This document shows positions 41,419-48,308 of a stretch of DNA of 48,308 nucleotides, piece after piece. The translations under genes were made by a program, and so were the position numbers. Below the pieces are notes generated by a model. The model did not search any database, was not told the origin of the DNA, and worked only from the letters and a program-made list of their open reading frames with translations. Source of the stretch: an uncultured Acetatifactor sp. (GTDB taxonomy: Bacteria; Bacillota; Clostridia; Lachnospirales; Lachnospiraceae); contig CAJUFO010000005.1 in assembly GCA_910585615.1 (NCBI GenBank), forward strand, positions 59,526 through 107,833. The letters run 5' to 3'. The number at the start of each line of letters is the position of its first letter. The first letter of the stretch is position 1.

Positions 41419-41648
41419 TCATACGCTTTTCTGGAAGCTTCTAATCTGGCAAAGGCCTCCATTTTTTCACTAATATCTACAGCTGCTTCCCTCATAGGCG
41501 CAGAAATAATAAAGGGAATGCTTCTTTCCCTCAATGCAGTCTTCGTGAATGTTTCATAGAAAGTCTGTTGCGTCTGCCCCATTTCCCTGAGCATCTCCCC
41601 GAGTTCTTCATATATTGAATCTTCTAATCTGATACTAATCGTCTTCAT
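41409..41648 (-). CDS. RelB/DinJ-type ribbon-helix-helix antitoxin
   Basis: A 79-residue protein from MKTISIRLEDSIYEELGEML, with AGGAG 9 bases upstream. The N-terminal strand and two helices fit the ribbon-helix-helix fold of RelB/DinJ antitoxins, which dimerise and bind their own operator; the tail (AFARLEASRKAYEG) would bind the toxin. No RelE/YafQ-type toxin follows. Downstream is the truncated gene at 40867-41418, so the partner was probably lost. Confidence 0.75.
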   Translation of the reverse strand: MKTISIRLEDSIYEELGEMLREMGQTQQTFYETFTKTALRERSIPFIISAPMREAAVDISEKMEAFARLEASRKAYEGA

Positions 41649-41686
41649 GAAAGCCAACTCCTATCATCGTTAACTTAGACAATATC

Positions 41687-41715
41687 AGTATACACAAAAT
41701 TGAATCATTTCACAA
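41687..41715 (-). promoter_or_regulatory. Promoter of the RHH antitoxin gene
   Basis: On the minus strand, -35 TTGTGA (41710-41715) and -10 TATACT (41687-41692) with a 17-base spacer, 39 bases upstream of the ATG. The leader could hold an operator for the antitoxin. Confidence 0.65.
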
Positions 41716-41837
41716 TCGGCGCTGAATGTTTCCGAATTATTTTATGATATATCCTTTTTATCCCATTGGTGAAAGCAGGATAATCACTGTTCATTGTACA
41801 TTTTTGGAAAATACGAAAAGTAATTCTCATTGAAGAA

Positions 41838-42452
41838 TTAGAGCAGCCTTAAAAGCTGTATCAGTTCATGCGACTCTTCCGTATTTGATATGGTCTGTCT
41901 GGTATCAAACTGCGAAAAACGATTGTCACGATAAAACGATAACAGCTTTTCTTCATTTTCCGCTTCCAAGAATGTCACTATGCCGCCAAGCATATATTGT
42001 GCATCCTCTATCACAGCCCATGCTAATTCGATGAGCTCTCTTCCGGTAATTTTGTTATTTAAGCCATTCGTGTAATTTTTCCCGAGTTGGGCAATCAAAT
42101 AGGCTGACATGGTGTATGTATCTGAATCTTCGTCCAGTTCACTGATACGCAGAAGTTTTTTCCTCATGGTATTGCTTACGGTTTCGCCTCTGACTGACAG
42201 AGGCTTCAACGCAAGGGTAAAATATCCCAACAGTTCCTTGCTTTCTACAGAAAATACCAGGTATGTGACCGACTGGCTCTTTTTTGTAAATTCTACTGCG
42301 CTTTTCTTTAAAAAACGCTCAACATCCGGGTTCTTCGGGCATGAAAAGCCGGAAAGCACTCTGGCAAGCATTGGCTCCCCGGCTTTTTTATCATTTCCTA
42401 ACGCCAGATAGTCACGAATGTTGATATAGAAAAACTTATCATTGATCGGCAT
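41838..42452 (-). CDS. GNAT-type acetyltransferase toxin candidate
   Basis: A 204-residue protein. Features of a GNAT fold include LVFSVESKELLGYFTLALKP in the first half, YLIAQLGKNYTNGLNNKITG where the acetyl-CoA loop falls, and FLEAENEEKLLSFYRDNRFS near the end. Toxin GNATs such as TacT and AtaT modify aminoacyl-tRNA. Its start overlaps the stop of the small upstream gene by 14 bases, the typical coupling of an antitoxin-toxin pair. A truncated second copy lies at 45985-46215. The toxin role is inferred from this pairing. Confidence 0.7.
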   Translation of the reverse strand: MPINDKFFYINIRDYLALGNDKKAGEPMLARVLSGFSCPKNPDVERFLKKSAVEFTKKSQSVTYLVFSVESKELLGYFTLALKPLSVRGETVSNTMRKKLLRISELDEDSDTYTMSAYLIAQLGKNYTNGLNNKITGRELIELAWAVIEDAQYMLGGIVTFLEAENEEKLLSFYRDNRFSQFDTRQTISNTEESHELIQLLRLL

Positions 42453-42630
42453 TCGCTTTCTCCCATTCTCTCATGAATTTCCTCAATTCCTCTTCCCCCT
42501 TAATCTGCCTTGCAGCTACCGGAGTACGGACAGGACGGTTTTTGGCAGATTCTTCAATCGCATTGATGAACATCTCCACCTGTTCCTTGCCGGAAATGAC
42601 AAAATTCTTCGTGATACTTGAAGTTGCCAT
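42439..42630 (-). CDS. Antitoxin candidate upstream of the GNAT protein
   Basis: A 63-residue protein: MATSSITKNFVISGKEQVEM, then AIEESAKNRPVRTPV and a charged C-terminal helix (GEEELRKFMREWEKA). AAGGAGG lies 8 bases before the ATG. It does not look like the DUF1778 antitoxins that usually go with GNAT toxins, so this may be a different antitoxin family. A close paralogue is at 46199-46408, with a far more diverged C-terminal half, as expected if that part contacts the toxin. Confidence 0.7.
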   Translation of the reverse strand: MATSSITKNFVISGKEQVEMFINAIEESAKNRPVRTPVAARQIKGEEELRKFMREWEKANADQ

Positions 42631-42658
42631 AAGAAACACCTCCTTTGTCAGAACATGA

Positions 42659-42682
42659 CGAAAGCCTTTTCACAGACTTTAG
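42659..42682. promoter_or_regulatory. Imperfect palindrome upstream of the antitoxin gene
   Basis: A 24-base imperfect palindrome (8 of 12 positions pair in each arm) starting 29 bases before the antitoxin ATG. The second copy of the locus has a perfect palindrome at exactly the same distance. A likely operator for autoregulation. Confidence 0.5.
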
Positions 42683-42784
42683 TATGGCATTTTTGTCGCA
42701 GTTCACTCTTTCTATCTCTATTTTATTATCTTATCTCGATTCATGCAACAAATTTTTTATGAATTTTAAAGCTCTGTCTGCCTT

Positions 42785-42925
42785 TCAAGCTTCCGGTATT
42801 CCCAACAATTCGGATATTTCCCGAAACTGCGTTACGATTTTTCCCTCGTATGCCACACCCTGGTGTCGAACAATGCAGCGTCCATCCCCACTGCCTGGGC
42901 GGCCGTGGCTGTCATACCCGCGCAT
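42785..42925 (-). CDS. Possible 46-residue protein or fragment
   Basis: A short frame (MRGYDSHGRPGSGDGRCIVR, then VAYEGKIVTQFREISELLGI) with AAGG very close to the ATG. The second half looks like real protein, so this may be a small gene or the C-terminal remnant of a larger one. It is the only coding-like signal in the 300-bp gap after the coiled-coil gene. Confidence 0.35.
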   Translation of the reverse strand: MRGYDSHGRPGSGDGRCIVRHQGVAYEGKIVTQFREISELLGIPEA

Positions 42926-42943
42926 ATCCTTTTTTATATGCTT

Positions 42944-43462
42944 TCACACCGACACCGAAAAGCTCGTTTCCTGCTCCATAGGAACTGCATCCCCTGCCTT
43001 CGTATATGTCACCGGTTCCTTTACAGCATCGCTCTTTACCGCACCTGTCTCTGTTCCCACAGCGTCCGTGCCCTGATTGTCCTTCAGCAGCACCTTTCCT
43101 TCTTCGCTGATTTCCAAGATTTGTCCCTCTATCTCTTTGGTCTTTGTATTGGTATCGGCATTCCTGCTTTCTTCCATCTTCGCTTCCAGTTTTTCACGCT
43201 CTTCCCTGCGCTTCCGGACAGCCTCTTCACGCTGCAGCTCTGCTTTCTCCCTTGCCTCCTTTGCGTCCTCTTCCATCCCTTTGTCAGCTTCCGCCTTATA
43301 CTCCTCCGCCTTGTCGGAAAAATCATCGACATAGCCCATTGCGCGCTTCATCGTCTCCGTATCTCCCTTACGCCTTGCTTCCTTGAAAACGCGCATGGGG
43401 GTGTTCATCAGATTCATATTCGTCCTTGCGCCAATAAGCCCTTCCATTGTCTTCGTATGCAT
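42944..43462 (-). CDS. Charged coiled-coil protein, unrecognised
   Basis: A 172-residue protein. N-terminal MHTKTMEGLIGARTNMNLMN, then a long run rich in Glu, Lys and Arg (EAREKAELQREEAVRKRREE) that should form a coiled coil, and a hydrophilic C-terminal tail ending in SFSVSV. No signal peptide or membrane segment. AGGAGG precedes the ATG. It follows the kinase gene by ~90 bp in the same direction. I know no function for it; similar short charged proteins make up much of this accessory region. Confidence 0.7.
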   Translation of the reverse strand: MHTKTMEGLIGARTNMNLMNTPMRVFKEARRKGDTETMKRAMGYVDDFSDKAEEYKAEADKGMEEDAKEAREKAELQREEAVRKRREEREKLEAKMEESRNADTNTKTKEIEGQILEISEEGKVLLKDNQGTDAVGTETGAVKSDAVKEPVTYTKAGDAVPMEQETSFSVSV

Positions 43463-43551
43463 AGTGCATCCTCCTTATCTCCATTTTTCAGGGACAGAAG
43501 CCCCTCACCTCTTCTTTCGGCCGTGGAGATATACGATATGAGCTTCATGCT

Positions 43552-44931
43552 TCAAACAGCCGTTTTGATGTCATGTGCGGCATCAGGAAAGGGCATCAAA
43601 ACAGAGATCAGGAAAATACCATTTTCCGCTTCGGCATTCAGCACCCCGTCATAGCCATGCACTACATCCCCAACGTTCAGCAGACCGATTCCGTGCTCCT
43701 GCGAATCCTCCTTATTCGTAAATCCCTCTGTAAACTGCTCCGTCCTGTCCATGCTGTTCCTTACTTCGATCAGGAAGCACTTCTTTACCGATTTTGCCTG
43801 AATATGGATAAAGCGGCATTCATCCCTCCGCATCCTTTCACATGCCTCCAAAGCATTGTCCAGCAGGTTTCCGAACAACACGCACAGGTCAAACTCATTG
43901 ATGCAGCATTCTCTTGGTATCTGTACGTCACATTCCCACCTGATGCCCTCCTCCTGCGCCTGTCTCTTCTTCTGGTAAAGGAGCGCATCGACCGCCTTGT
44001 TTCCTGTCATATCCACGCCGGCATCCAGGGCAATGTCCTCCATGCTTTTTAGGTACTTATCTATCTTCTCCCATTCCTTATTCCGTGCCAGCGCCGACAG
44101 GGCTATGATATGGTTTTTCATGTCATGCCGCAGCCGTTCCGAATGCCTGTGCTGCTCTGCCAGCATTTTATAGACCGCGATCTGCGAATGGTACCGGCCG
44201 CTTTTTTCCTGCTCCAGATAGAATCTGTTCATCCCGAACACATAGACCCCTGCCGCAGACATGGACAGGAGCGTCAGCACCAGAAAACCGACATGGCTGA
44301 AAATCTGGTCATAGTACAGTCCCATACTGCCCCCGCTTCTGACCATGATCCCATTGCTCGCACCCCAGCCTGCCACTTCATACACTGTAACAATCGCGAG
44401 TAAAGGAACTGCCAGCATGACATACCATTTTTTCCGCTTACCGCGAAAAACGGGCTCAAGCTGCCCTGACATCCGGGAAACGACCCATATGGCAAAACCG
44501 TAGCCGATGCCGCTGACCAGTCCGCTTTCCAGATCCGTAAAGAACGGTTCCGGAATCTTTTTTACTATGTGGAGGTAAAGCAGAGCAAGGCACGATAGAA
44601 AAGAGTCGCAGAACGCTGCTGCCAGCCTTGCTGTTATCATAAGGAGGGATGCCGCCAGAATCTTTTTCTCCCACTCTGACTGAAATAAGAACAGCACCAG
44701 CGCCAGAAAGCCTATATGTGCCGACAATGCGCCAAAAATATACGGGACGGCATACAACTGGCACAGAATATTCTTTAGCAGCCAGCCGCAAAACGACAGG
44801 ATCAAAAACAGCCATTCCCTCTTCGGGAAGGCTCCCAGGAATTTTTTGCAGAATTTATCCGCTGCCCATAGATACCCCAGATAAAATGGCAAGACGATTA
44901 AGATATCCACATAATCTGAGACCTGATTCAT
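43552..44931 (-). CDS. GHKL-family sensor histidine kinase
   Basis: A 459-residue kinase with about six membrane helices in residues 1-220. The phospho-acceptor region RLRHDMKNHIIALSALARN follows, then a GHKL ATPase domain (LCVLFGNLLDNALEACERM; late box EHGIGLLNVGDVVHGYDG). AgrC/ComD-type layout, likely to sense a peptide or other extracellular signal. Its start overlaps the LytTR regulator's stop by four bases. No signal peptide gene with an AgrD-like sequence is visible nearby. Confidence 0.92.
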   Translation of the reverse strand: MNQVSDYVDILIVLPFYLGYLWAADKFCKKFLGAFPKREWLFLILSFCGWLLKNILCQLYAVPYIFGALSAHIGFLALVLFLFQSEWEKKILAASLLMITARLAAAFCDSFLSCLALLYLHIVKKIPEPFFTDLESGLVSGIGYGFAIWVVSRMSGQLEPVFRGKRKKWYVMLAVPLLAIVTVYEVAGWGASNGIMVRSGGSMGLYYDQIFSHVGFLVLTLLSMSAAGVYVFGMNRFYLEQEKSGRYHSQIAVYKMLAEQHRHSERLRHDMKNHIIALSALARNKEWEKIDKYLKSMEDIALDAGVDMTGNKAVDALLYQKKRQAQEEGIRWECDVQIPRECCINEFDLCVLFGNLLDNALEACERMRRDECRFIHIQAKSVKKCFLIEVRNSMDRTEQFTEGFTNKEDSQEHGIGLLNVGDVVHGYDGVLNAEAENGIFLISVLMPFPDAAHDIKTAV

Positions 44932-45644
44932 ATAATCCCCCCATTTTTCCGCATGACCGCAAGCATCTCCTGGACAAACCTGTCATATCTTCTCTTTGCG
45001 ATCACGATTTTTTCCCCGTTCTCCAAGACCGCTTCCTGCCTGTTATACCCGTCAACATATTTCAGGTTTATCAGATAGCTTTTATGGCATCTGAAAAAGC
45101 CCTTGCCTCCCAATTTGTCCTCCAGCTCCCCAATCCGTTCATAATAAGTGAAAGCGCCTTCCGATCCATGGGCTTCAACCACTCTCCCCTTTATCTCAAA
45201 GTAATAGATCTCGTCAAGAAACAGTTTCCTTTTCTGCCTCTCCCTGCTGACAATGATGAATTCCTGTGAACGTCTCTCTGTTTTAAGGACGGCTTTCTGC
45301 AGCACGCTTTTCAGTTTCCTGTCATCCACAGGCTTCAGCAGATATTGGAACGCCTCCACGTCATATGCTTCGAACACATACTCCCTGCTGGACGACATAA
45401 AAATAAGTATCTTATCAAATGCCTGTTTTCGGAAAAACTGTGCCGTCTTCATCCCATCCAGATCCTGCATGATGATATCAAGGAACACAATATCAAAGCT
45501 TTCCAGCGCCTCCAGCAGTTCCCTGCCGCTTTGAAACTGACGGATGATGCATGGTGTTTTCATTTCTTCCATGATTCCTTTTATTCTTTTCGCCATGTTA
45601 CAGCATTCTATGATCTCATCATCACATACCGCTATCGAAAGCAT
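44928..45644 (-). CDS. LytTR-family response regulator
   Basis: A 238-residue regulator starting MLSIAVCDDEIIECCNMAKR. Receiver domain with the Asp in FDIVFLDIIMQDLDGMK and YLLKPVDDRK; LytTR DNA-binding domain with IYYFEIKGRVVEAHG, FFRCHKSYLINLKYVDGYN and IAKRRYDRF. It is the AgrA/ComE type. A longer open frame upstream is not preferred: the ATG at 45644 gives the standard N-terminus after a GGCAGGTG site. Operon with the kinase; probably controls genes of this accessory region. Confidence 0.92.
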   Translation of the reverse strand: MLSIAVCDDEIIECCNMAKRIKGIMEEMKTPCIIRQFQSGRELLEALESFDIVFLDIIMQDLDGMKTAQFFRKQAFDKILIFMSSSREYVFEAYDVEAFQYLLKPVDDRKLKSVLQKAVLKTERRSQEFIIVSRERQKRKLFLDEIYYFEIKGRVVEAHGSEGAFTYYERIGELEDKLGGKGFFRCHKSYLINLKYVDGYNRQEAVLENGEKIVIAKRRYDRFVQEMLAVMRKNGGII

Positions 45645-45984
45645 GCTATCACCTGCCTTATATATGCATATCGTATATATCGGCAAAAACGGGAATAAAG
45701 TTCTATCGATGCCATGAACGGGCATTTCCGTGTAATGACCGTCTTCAGTGTCAGGGGTCGAGTAGTATTTTTTCGCAAAGTGCGCGGAAAATGTCTTTCC
45801 TTCGTATATGGCAATACCGGCATCCAAAACCAAAAAAAGCGAAGCTCACCACCCACCGTGATGAACCCCACTAAGCCTTAAAAACCTTGATCGATGACAT
45901 AGAAAGCCTGCTTTCTATTGCATTAAGCCATTCTTCAATACTTTCGCCTGAGAGTACCTAAATTCCTTTGGCTTCAATTTAAGA
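45645..45984. other. Intergenic region with an unidentified gene fragment
   Basis: The part near 45645-45800 should hold the promoter of the LytTR/kinase operon, though I see no strong consensus. At 45878-45960, on the minus strand, one frame reads like protein (GESIEEWLNAIESRLSMSSI) and ends at a stop; it has no start and I cannot name its source. It joins directly to the break in the truncated GNAT gene. Confidence 0.4.
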
Positions 45985-46215
45985 TTAACCCAGCATTTCC
46001 CCATTATCTTTGGAAAAAACAAGATATGTAACTGACTGGTTCTTTTTTGTGAACTCTATTGCACTTTTTTTCAAAAACCGTTCCAAATCCGGATTCTTTG
46101 GACAGGAAAACCCGGAGAGCAGCTTAACAAGCGCAGGCTCCCCGGCTTCTTGGTCATCTCCTAATGCCAAATACTTGCGGATATTGATTGCAAAAAATTT
46201 ATCCGTTACTGGCAT
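45985..46215 (-). pseudogene. Truncated second copy of the GNAT toxin
   Basis: 76 residues (MPVTDKFFAINIRKYLALGD, then SGFSCPKNPDLERFLKKSAI) that match the N-terminal third of the GNAT protein at 41838-42452. It stops right after EMLG, where the intact copy continues GYFTLALKP into the acetyl-CoA-binding part. It lacks the whole catalytic core, so it should be inactive. It overlaps its antitoxin gene by 17 bases. Confidence 0.8.
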
Positions 46216-46408
46216 TTAATTTCTCCTTTGCTTTCTTTTCCCTGAACCTCATAAATTCTCGCAGTTCATCCTCAGTTTCAATGAACTCTACATTTACCGG
46301 AGTACGCACAGGACGGTTCTTGGCAGATTCTTCAATCGCATTGACAAACATCTCCACTTGTTCCTTGCCGGAAATGACAAAATTCTTTGTGATGCTTGAA
46401 GTCGCCAT
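46199..46408 (-). CDS. Second copy of the GNAT-associated antitoxin
   Basis: A 69-residue protein from MATSSITKNFVISGKEQVEM. The first ~37 residues are almost identical to the antitoxin at 42439-42630, while the rest (NVEFIETEDELREFMRFREK) is clearly different. AAGGAGG lies before the ATG. Since its toxin is truncated, it may persist as an orphan that could cross-regulate the other locus through its conserved N-terminal half. Confidence 0.7.
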   Translation of the reverse strand: MATSSITKNFVISGKEQVEMFVNAIEESAKNRPVRTPVNVEFIETEDELREFMRFREKKAKEKLNASNG

Positions 46409-46436
46409 GACAAACACCTCCTTTGTTAGTATACGA

Positions 46437-46460
46437 CTACAATCTGTTTACAGATTGTAG
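46437..46460. promoter_or_regulatory. Perfect 24-base palindrome upstream of the second antitoxin
   Basis: CTACAATCTGT/ACAGATTGTAG, two 11-bp arms with a two-base centre, starting 29 bases before the ATG. Same distance as the imperfect palindrome of the first copy. Strong candidate operator. Confidence 0.7.
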
Positions 46461-46614
46461 TATGGCGTTTCCATTACAATTCATACTTTAATATCTCTAT
46501 TTTATTATTTTATATCGGTTAATGCAACAAAACATTTATGAATTTTTCATAATCTCTTTTTCTGCTGCTTGCTACCCCGCCTCGTCAGGCTGTGGATTAT
46601 CGGGGATATGCTAT

Positions 46615-46778
46615 TCAGTTATTCAGATACCCCTGTCTTTCTTCTTCATCAGACCATATGCGGTCATACCGGCTGCCAATGTTGTCAAACATATCCTGCC
46701 ATGTGGCGAACTTCTGCATTTCCGGGGTGTTGCCCCTGTTGTTTTGCAGCCAGTCGAAAACCCTACTTCTATATGGTC
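46615..46778 (-). pseudogene. C-terminal fragment of an unidentified protein
   Basis: An open stretch with no start codon, reading VFDWLQNNRGNTPEMQKFAT, then MFDNIGSRYDRIWSDEEERQ and ending YLNN before a TGA. The composition and spacing look like real protein. It follows the DUF6033-like gene directly and overlaps its end, so it is probably the tail of a gene whose front was lost. I do not recognise the family. Confidence 0.5.
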
Positions 46779-47404
46779 AAATCCAACTGTGCGCCCTTGC
46801 TTTCTTCCTTAATCTTCACGGACGCACCTGCCCCTGTCCTGATCTTCTCCAGCAGCTTTTCCAGCGTCTCCGCCTTTTCCAGCCGCCTTTCCTTCAGGGC
46901 CTCTTCCTCTTTCTTCTTTGCCTGCTTTTCCTCCAACTGCTCCTGCAATATCTTCTTATAATCCGTTCCCTGCCGTGTATCCCTGTTGTACCTGCTTACG
47001 CTCCAATATGAGACTTTTCCATTTTTGTCAATAGAAACACCGCAGGCCAGATTTTCTCCCCCAAGGTCAGCAATCCGGGATTTCATTTCCTCTGTCGATT
47101 TTGGAACGTCTGCAATCACCTGCTCATATTTCGCCGCAAATGCAGAATCTTTCGCCATCTTTTCAGCGATATTGGAAGCAAGTGCCAGATTGTTCCCGCC
47201 CTGGCTCCCGAATACATAGGCATCCGACTGTTTCTCATTTGTAAAATCAACAAGGGAAATCTTTATCCCGTATTTCTTTTCCAGACCGCTGATGTATTCC
47301 TCCGTGGTCTGCTGTGCGGGAGCCGTATCTTTTGCGCCTTTCGTAGCACCGGCGTAATTTGCCGCATATGTGTTTGTGTAATCCGTTACTCCTGAAATTG
47401 CCAT
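46769..47404 (-). CDS. DUF6033-like protein (MAISGV family)
   Basis: A 211-residue protein starting MAISGVTDYTNTYAANYAGA. A low-complexity N-terminal segment is followed by a globular part (YISGLEKKYGIKISLVDFTN; GGENLACGVSIDKNGKVSYW) and a charged coiled-coil tail (LEEKQAKKKEEEALKERRLE). I believe it belongs to DUF6033, a clostridial family of unknown function. GGGAGG lies 9 bases before the ATG. The paralogue upstream shares the MAISGV start and general layout. Confidence 0.65.
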   Translation of the reverse strand: MAISGVTDYTNTYAANYAGATKGAKDTAPAQQTTEEYISGLEKKYGIKISLVDFTNEKQSDAYVFGSQGGNNLALASNIAEKMAKDSAFAAKYEQVIADVPKSTEEMKSRIADLGGENLACGVSIDKNGKVSYWSVSRYNRDTRQGTDYKKILQEQLEEKQAKKKEEEALKERRLEKAETLEKLLEKIRTGAGASVKIKEESKGAQLDLTI

Positions 47405-47438
47405 AATAATCATCCTCCCTTTGCTGTATTCTGACTCG

Positions 47439-48062
47439 TCATGCCTTGATGTCAACAGGCTTATGGTACGCATCCGATATGACGGTCACCGGCTTTGCTG
47501 AAACCTGAATCTTTTCCAGCCGTTCTTCCTCCTGTTCCTTCTGCTCCTTCCTCTTTTCCTCGGTGCGCTCCTGCTCCTTCTTCTCTTTTAATTTTTCCTC
47601 CCGTTCCTCTGCCAGTTCCTTCCAGCCCTTTACCCCGCTGTCGGAAGTCACCGTGGTGGATGCCATCATCGTTATATTCCCTGTGCTGTCGATGCTCCAG
47701 CTTTCCGTATGGTTCACAACCCTCGCGCCGATAGCCCTGGCATTTGCCTGGGCGCTCTTAAGGCCGTTTTCATATCCCTCTTTGAAGTAAGCAAGGCTTT
47801 CTTCCAGCTCCTTCGCCTTTTCCGGGTTCTTTGCACACTCTTTCAGATAAGAACCGGAAATCGCCACACTGCCATTTTTTACACAGTCATAATTCTTCTG
47901 CAGGTAGGAATAATAATCCGATACGCTGCCTGTTCCTGTATTCTTCGCCTGTGCAGACGCGGCTTCCTTCGTTTCTGTTTTCTTTGCTGCCTCATTTTTC
48001 TGTGCTGCGTATGTACTCCCATACACATTGCCGTAGTTGCTTCCAACTCCTGAAATTGCCAT
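47439..48062 (-). CDS. MAISGV-family paralogue ending in DIKA
   Basis: A 207-residue protein: MAISGVGSNYGNVYGSTYAA, a Lys/Glu/Ala-rich linker, a globular core (VSDYYSYLQKNYDCVKNGSV; HTESWSIDSTGNITMMASTT), a strongly charged coiled coil (EEREEKLKEKKEQERTEEKR) and the end PVDIKA. No signal peptide. AGGAGG lies 8 bases before the ATG. It is 34 bp upstream of the similar gene, so both are probably transcribed together. Function unknown. Confidence 0.68.
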   Translation of the reverse strand: MAISGVGSNYGNVYGSTYAAQKNEAAKKTETKEAASAQAKNTGTGSVSDYYSYLQKNYDCVKNGSVAISGSYLKECAKNPEKAKELEESLAYFKEGYENGLKSAQANARAIGARVVNHTESWSIDSTGNITMMASTTVTSDSGVKGWKELAEEREEKLKEKKEQERTEEKRKEQKEQEEERLEKIQVSAKPVTVISDAYHKPVDIKA

Positions 48063-48220
48063 AATATCATCCTCCTGCTTTTCTACTGTTTATCTTACCT
48101 GCAGCCTCTCTGTCGGTTAGGGCCGCACTTGCTCCCTTGTAATAAGTACGGGCAGTTCCCCTGGTAGGGACGCATAGTTTTTGCGCCTCTGCGGAATAAG
48201 TTGACTGAACTCAAGGGGCT

Positions 48221-48308
48221 TTATGCCTTTATGTCAAAACTGCCCCCTGTGGATGATGATGTGCCAGATACCGCCGCAACAATATTCTGTGTAACGCTTT
48301 TCACATTC
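48221..48308 (-). CDS. C-terminal end of another DIKA-ending protein (partial)
   Basis: At the right edge, a minus-strand frame enters the window as NVKSVTQNIVAAVSGTSSST and ends GGSFDIKA at a TAA (48221-48223). The start lies beyond position 48308. Its last residues match those of the gene after it. The 158 bases between the two genes hold the ribosome site and probably the promoter of the downstream gene. Confidence 0.6.
   Translation of the reverse strand, partial: NVKSVTQNIVAAVSGTSSSTGGSFDIKA

Noticed and set aside
1..48308. tRNA, rRNA or riboswitch genes
   Set aside because: No cloverleaf-type or conserved riboswitch core was recognised by eye in the intergenic regions; a covariance-model scan would be needed to rule out small ones.

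Overview
The window looks like a chromosomal segment of a gut-type clostridium, most likely Lachnospiraceae. This is inferred from gene content: LytTR/GHKL two-component pairs, a GPH sugar transporter with GH78 and GH3 enzymes, Rpn-type (Transposase_31) nucleases, DUF6718- and DUF6033-like proteins, AGGAGG ribosome binding sites, and no outer-membrane biogenesis genes. No rRNA, tRNA, CRISPR array or insertion sequence was found. The left third is visibly GC-rich; the last 7 kb is more AT-rich and looks like accessory DNA.

Region 1 (1-17429, minus strand) is one end of a contractile injection system (CIS) locus that continues past the left edge. In transcription order: a large RYYSGK-motif protein, a tail-anchored pseudokinase-like protein, a membrane receptor with a degenerate class III cyclase domain, a membrane MORN-repeat protein, a secreted TolC-like coiled-coil protein, a secreted acidic protein with a Gly/Thr/Ser linker, a DUF4255 tail-terminator homologue, an unrecognised beta-rich protein, a PAAR-like DUF4280 tip, the sheath, an inner tube, a T4-baseplate-like assembly protein, a DUF6760-like small protein, and a second tube-like protein with 45-residue C-terminal repeats that runs off the window. 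ATGA overlaps and 1-50 bp gaps indicate one long operon. The five or six envelope and signalling genes are not part of the classic Afp/PVC set. They are the best candidate here for an undescribed system: a CIS with a dedicated cell-envelope docking and sensing module in a monoderm host. Baseplate, spike, LysM and ATPase genes would be expected beyond position 1.

Region 2 (17430-19778): a shared intergenic region with a tandem 10-bp repeat, then a plus-strand LytTR regulator and GHKL kinase divergent from the CIS operon. They are the obvious candidate regulators.

Region 3 (20110-31804, mostly minus) is a mixed set: two nucleotidyltransferases with a metallophosphoesterase, a decayed HAD gene, DUF6718, a CPBP protease, an Rpn-family protein, Nudix, two VOC-type proteins, AraC and XRE-TPR regulators, a methyltransferase and a nucleoside phosphorylase. 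It contains several short 3' remnants of genes that are intact elsewhere in the window. It also contains a compact promoter/39-nt tandem repeat/terminator unit (30255-30415) that looks like a small RNA and resembles type III antitoxin RNA architecture.

Region 4 (31867-40710): a rhamnoside-utilisation cluster (GPH transporter, GH78, GH3) divergent from an AraC regulator, followed by a maltose/galactoside-type acetyltransferase.

Region 5 (40867-48308): accessory DNA with a lone RHH antitoxin, an intact GNAT-toxin/antitoxin pair and a second copy with a truncated toxin, a second LytTR/GHKL pair, coiled-coil and DUF6033-like proteins, and gene fragments. Three proteins here end in a shared D-[IA]-K-A C-terminus.
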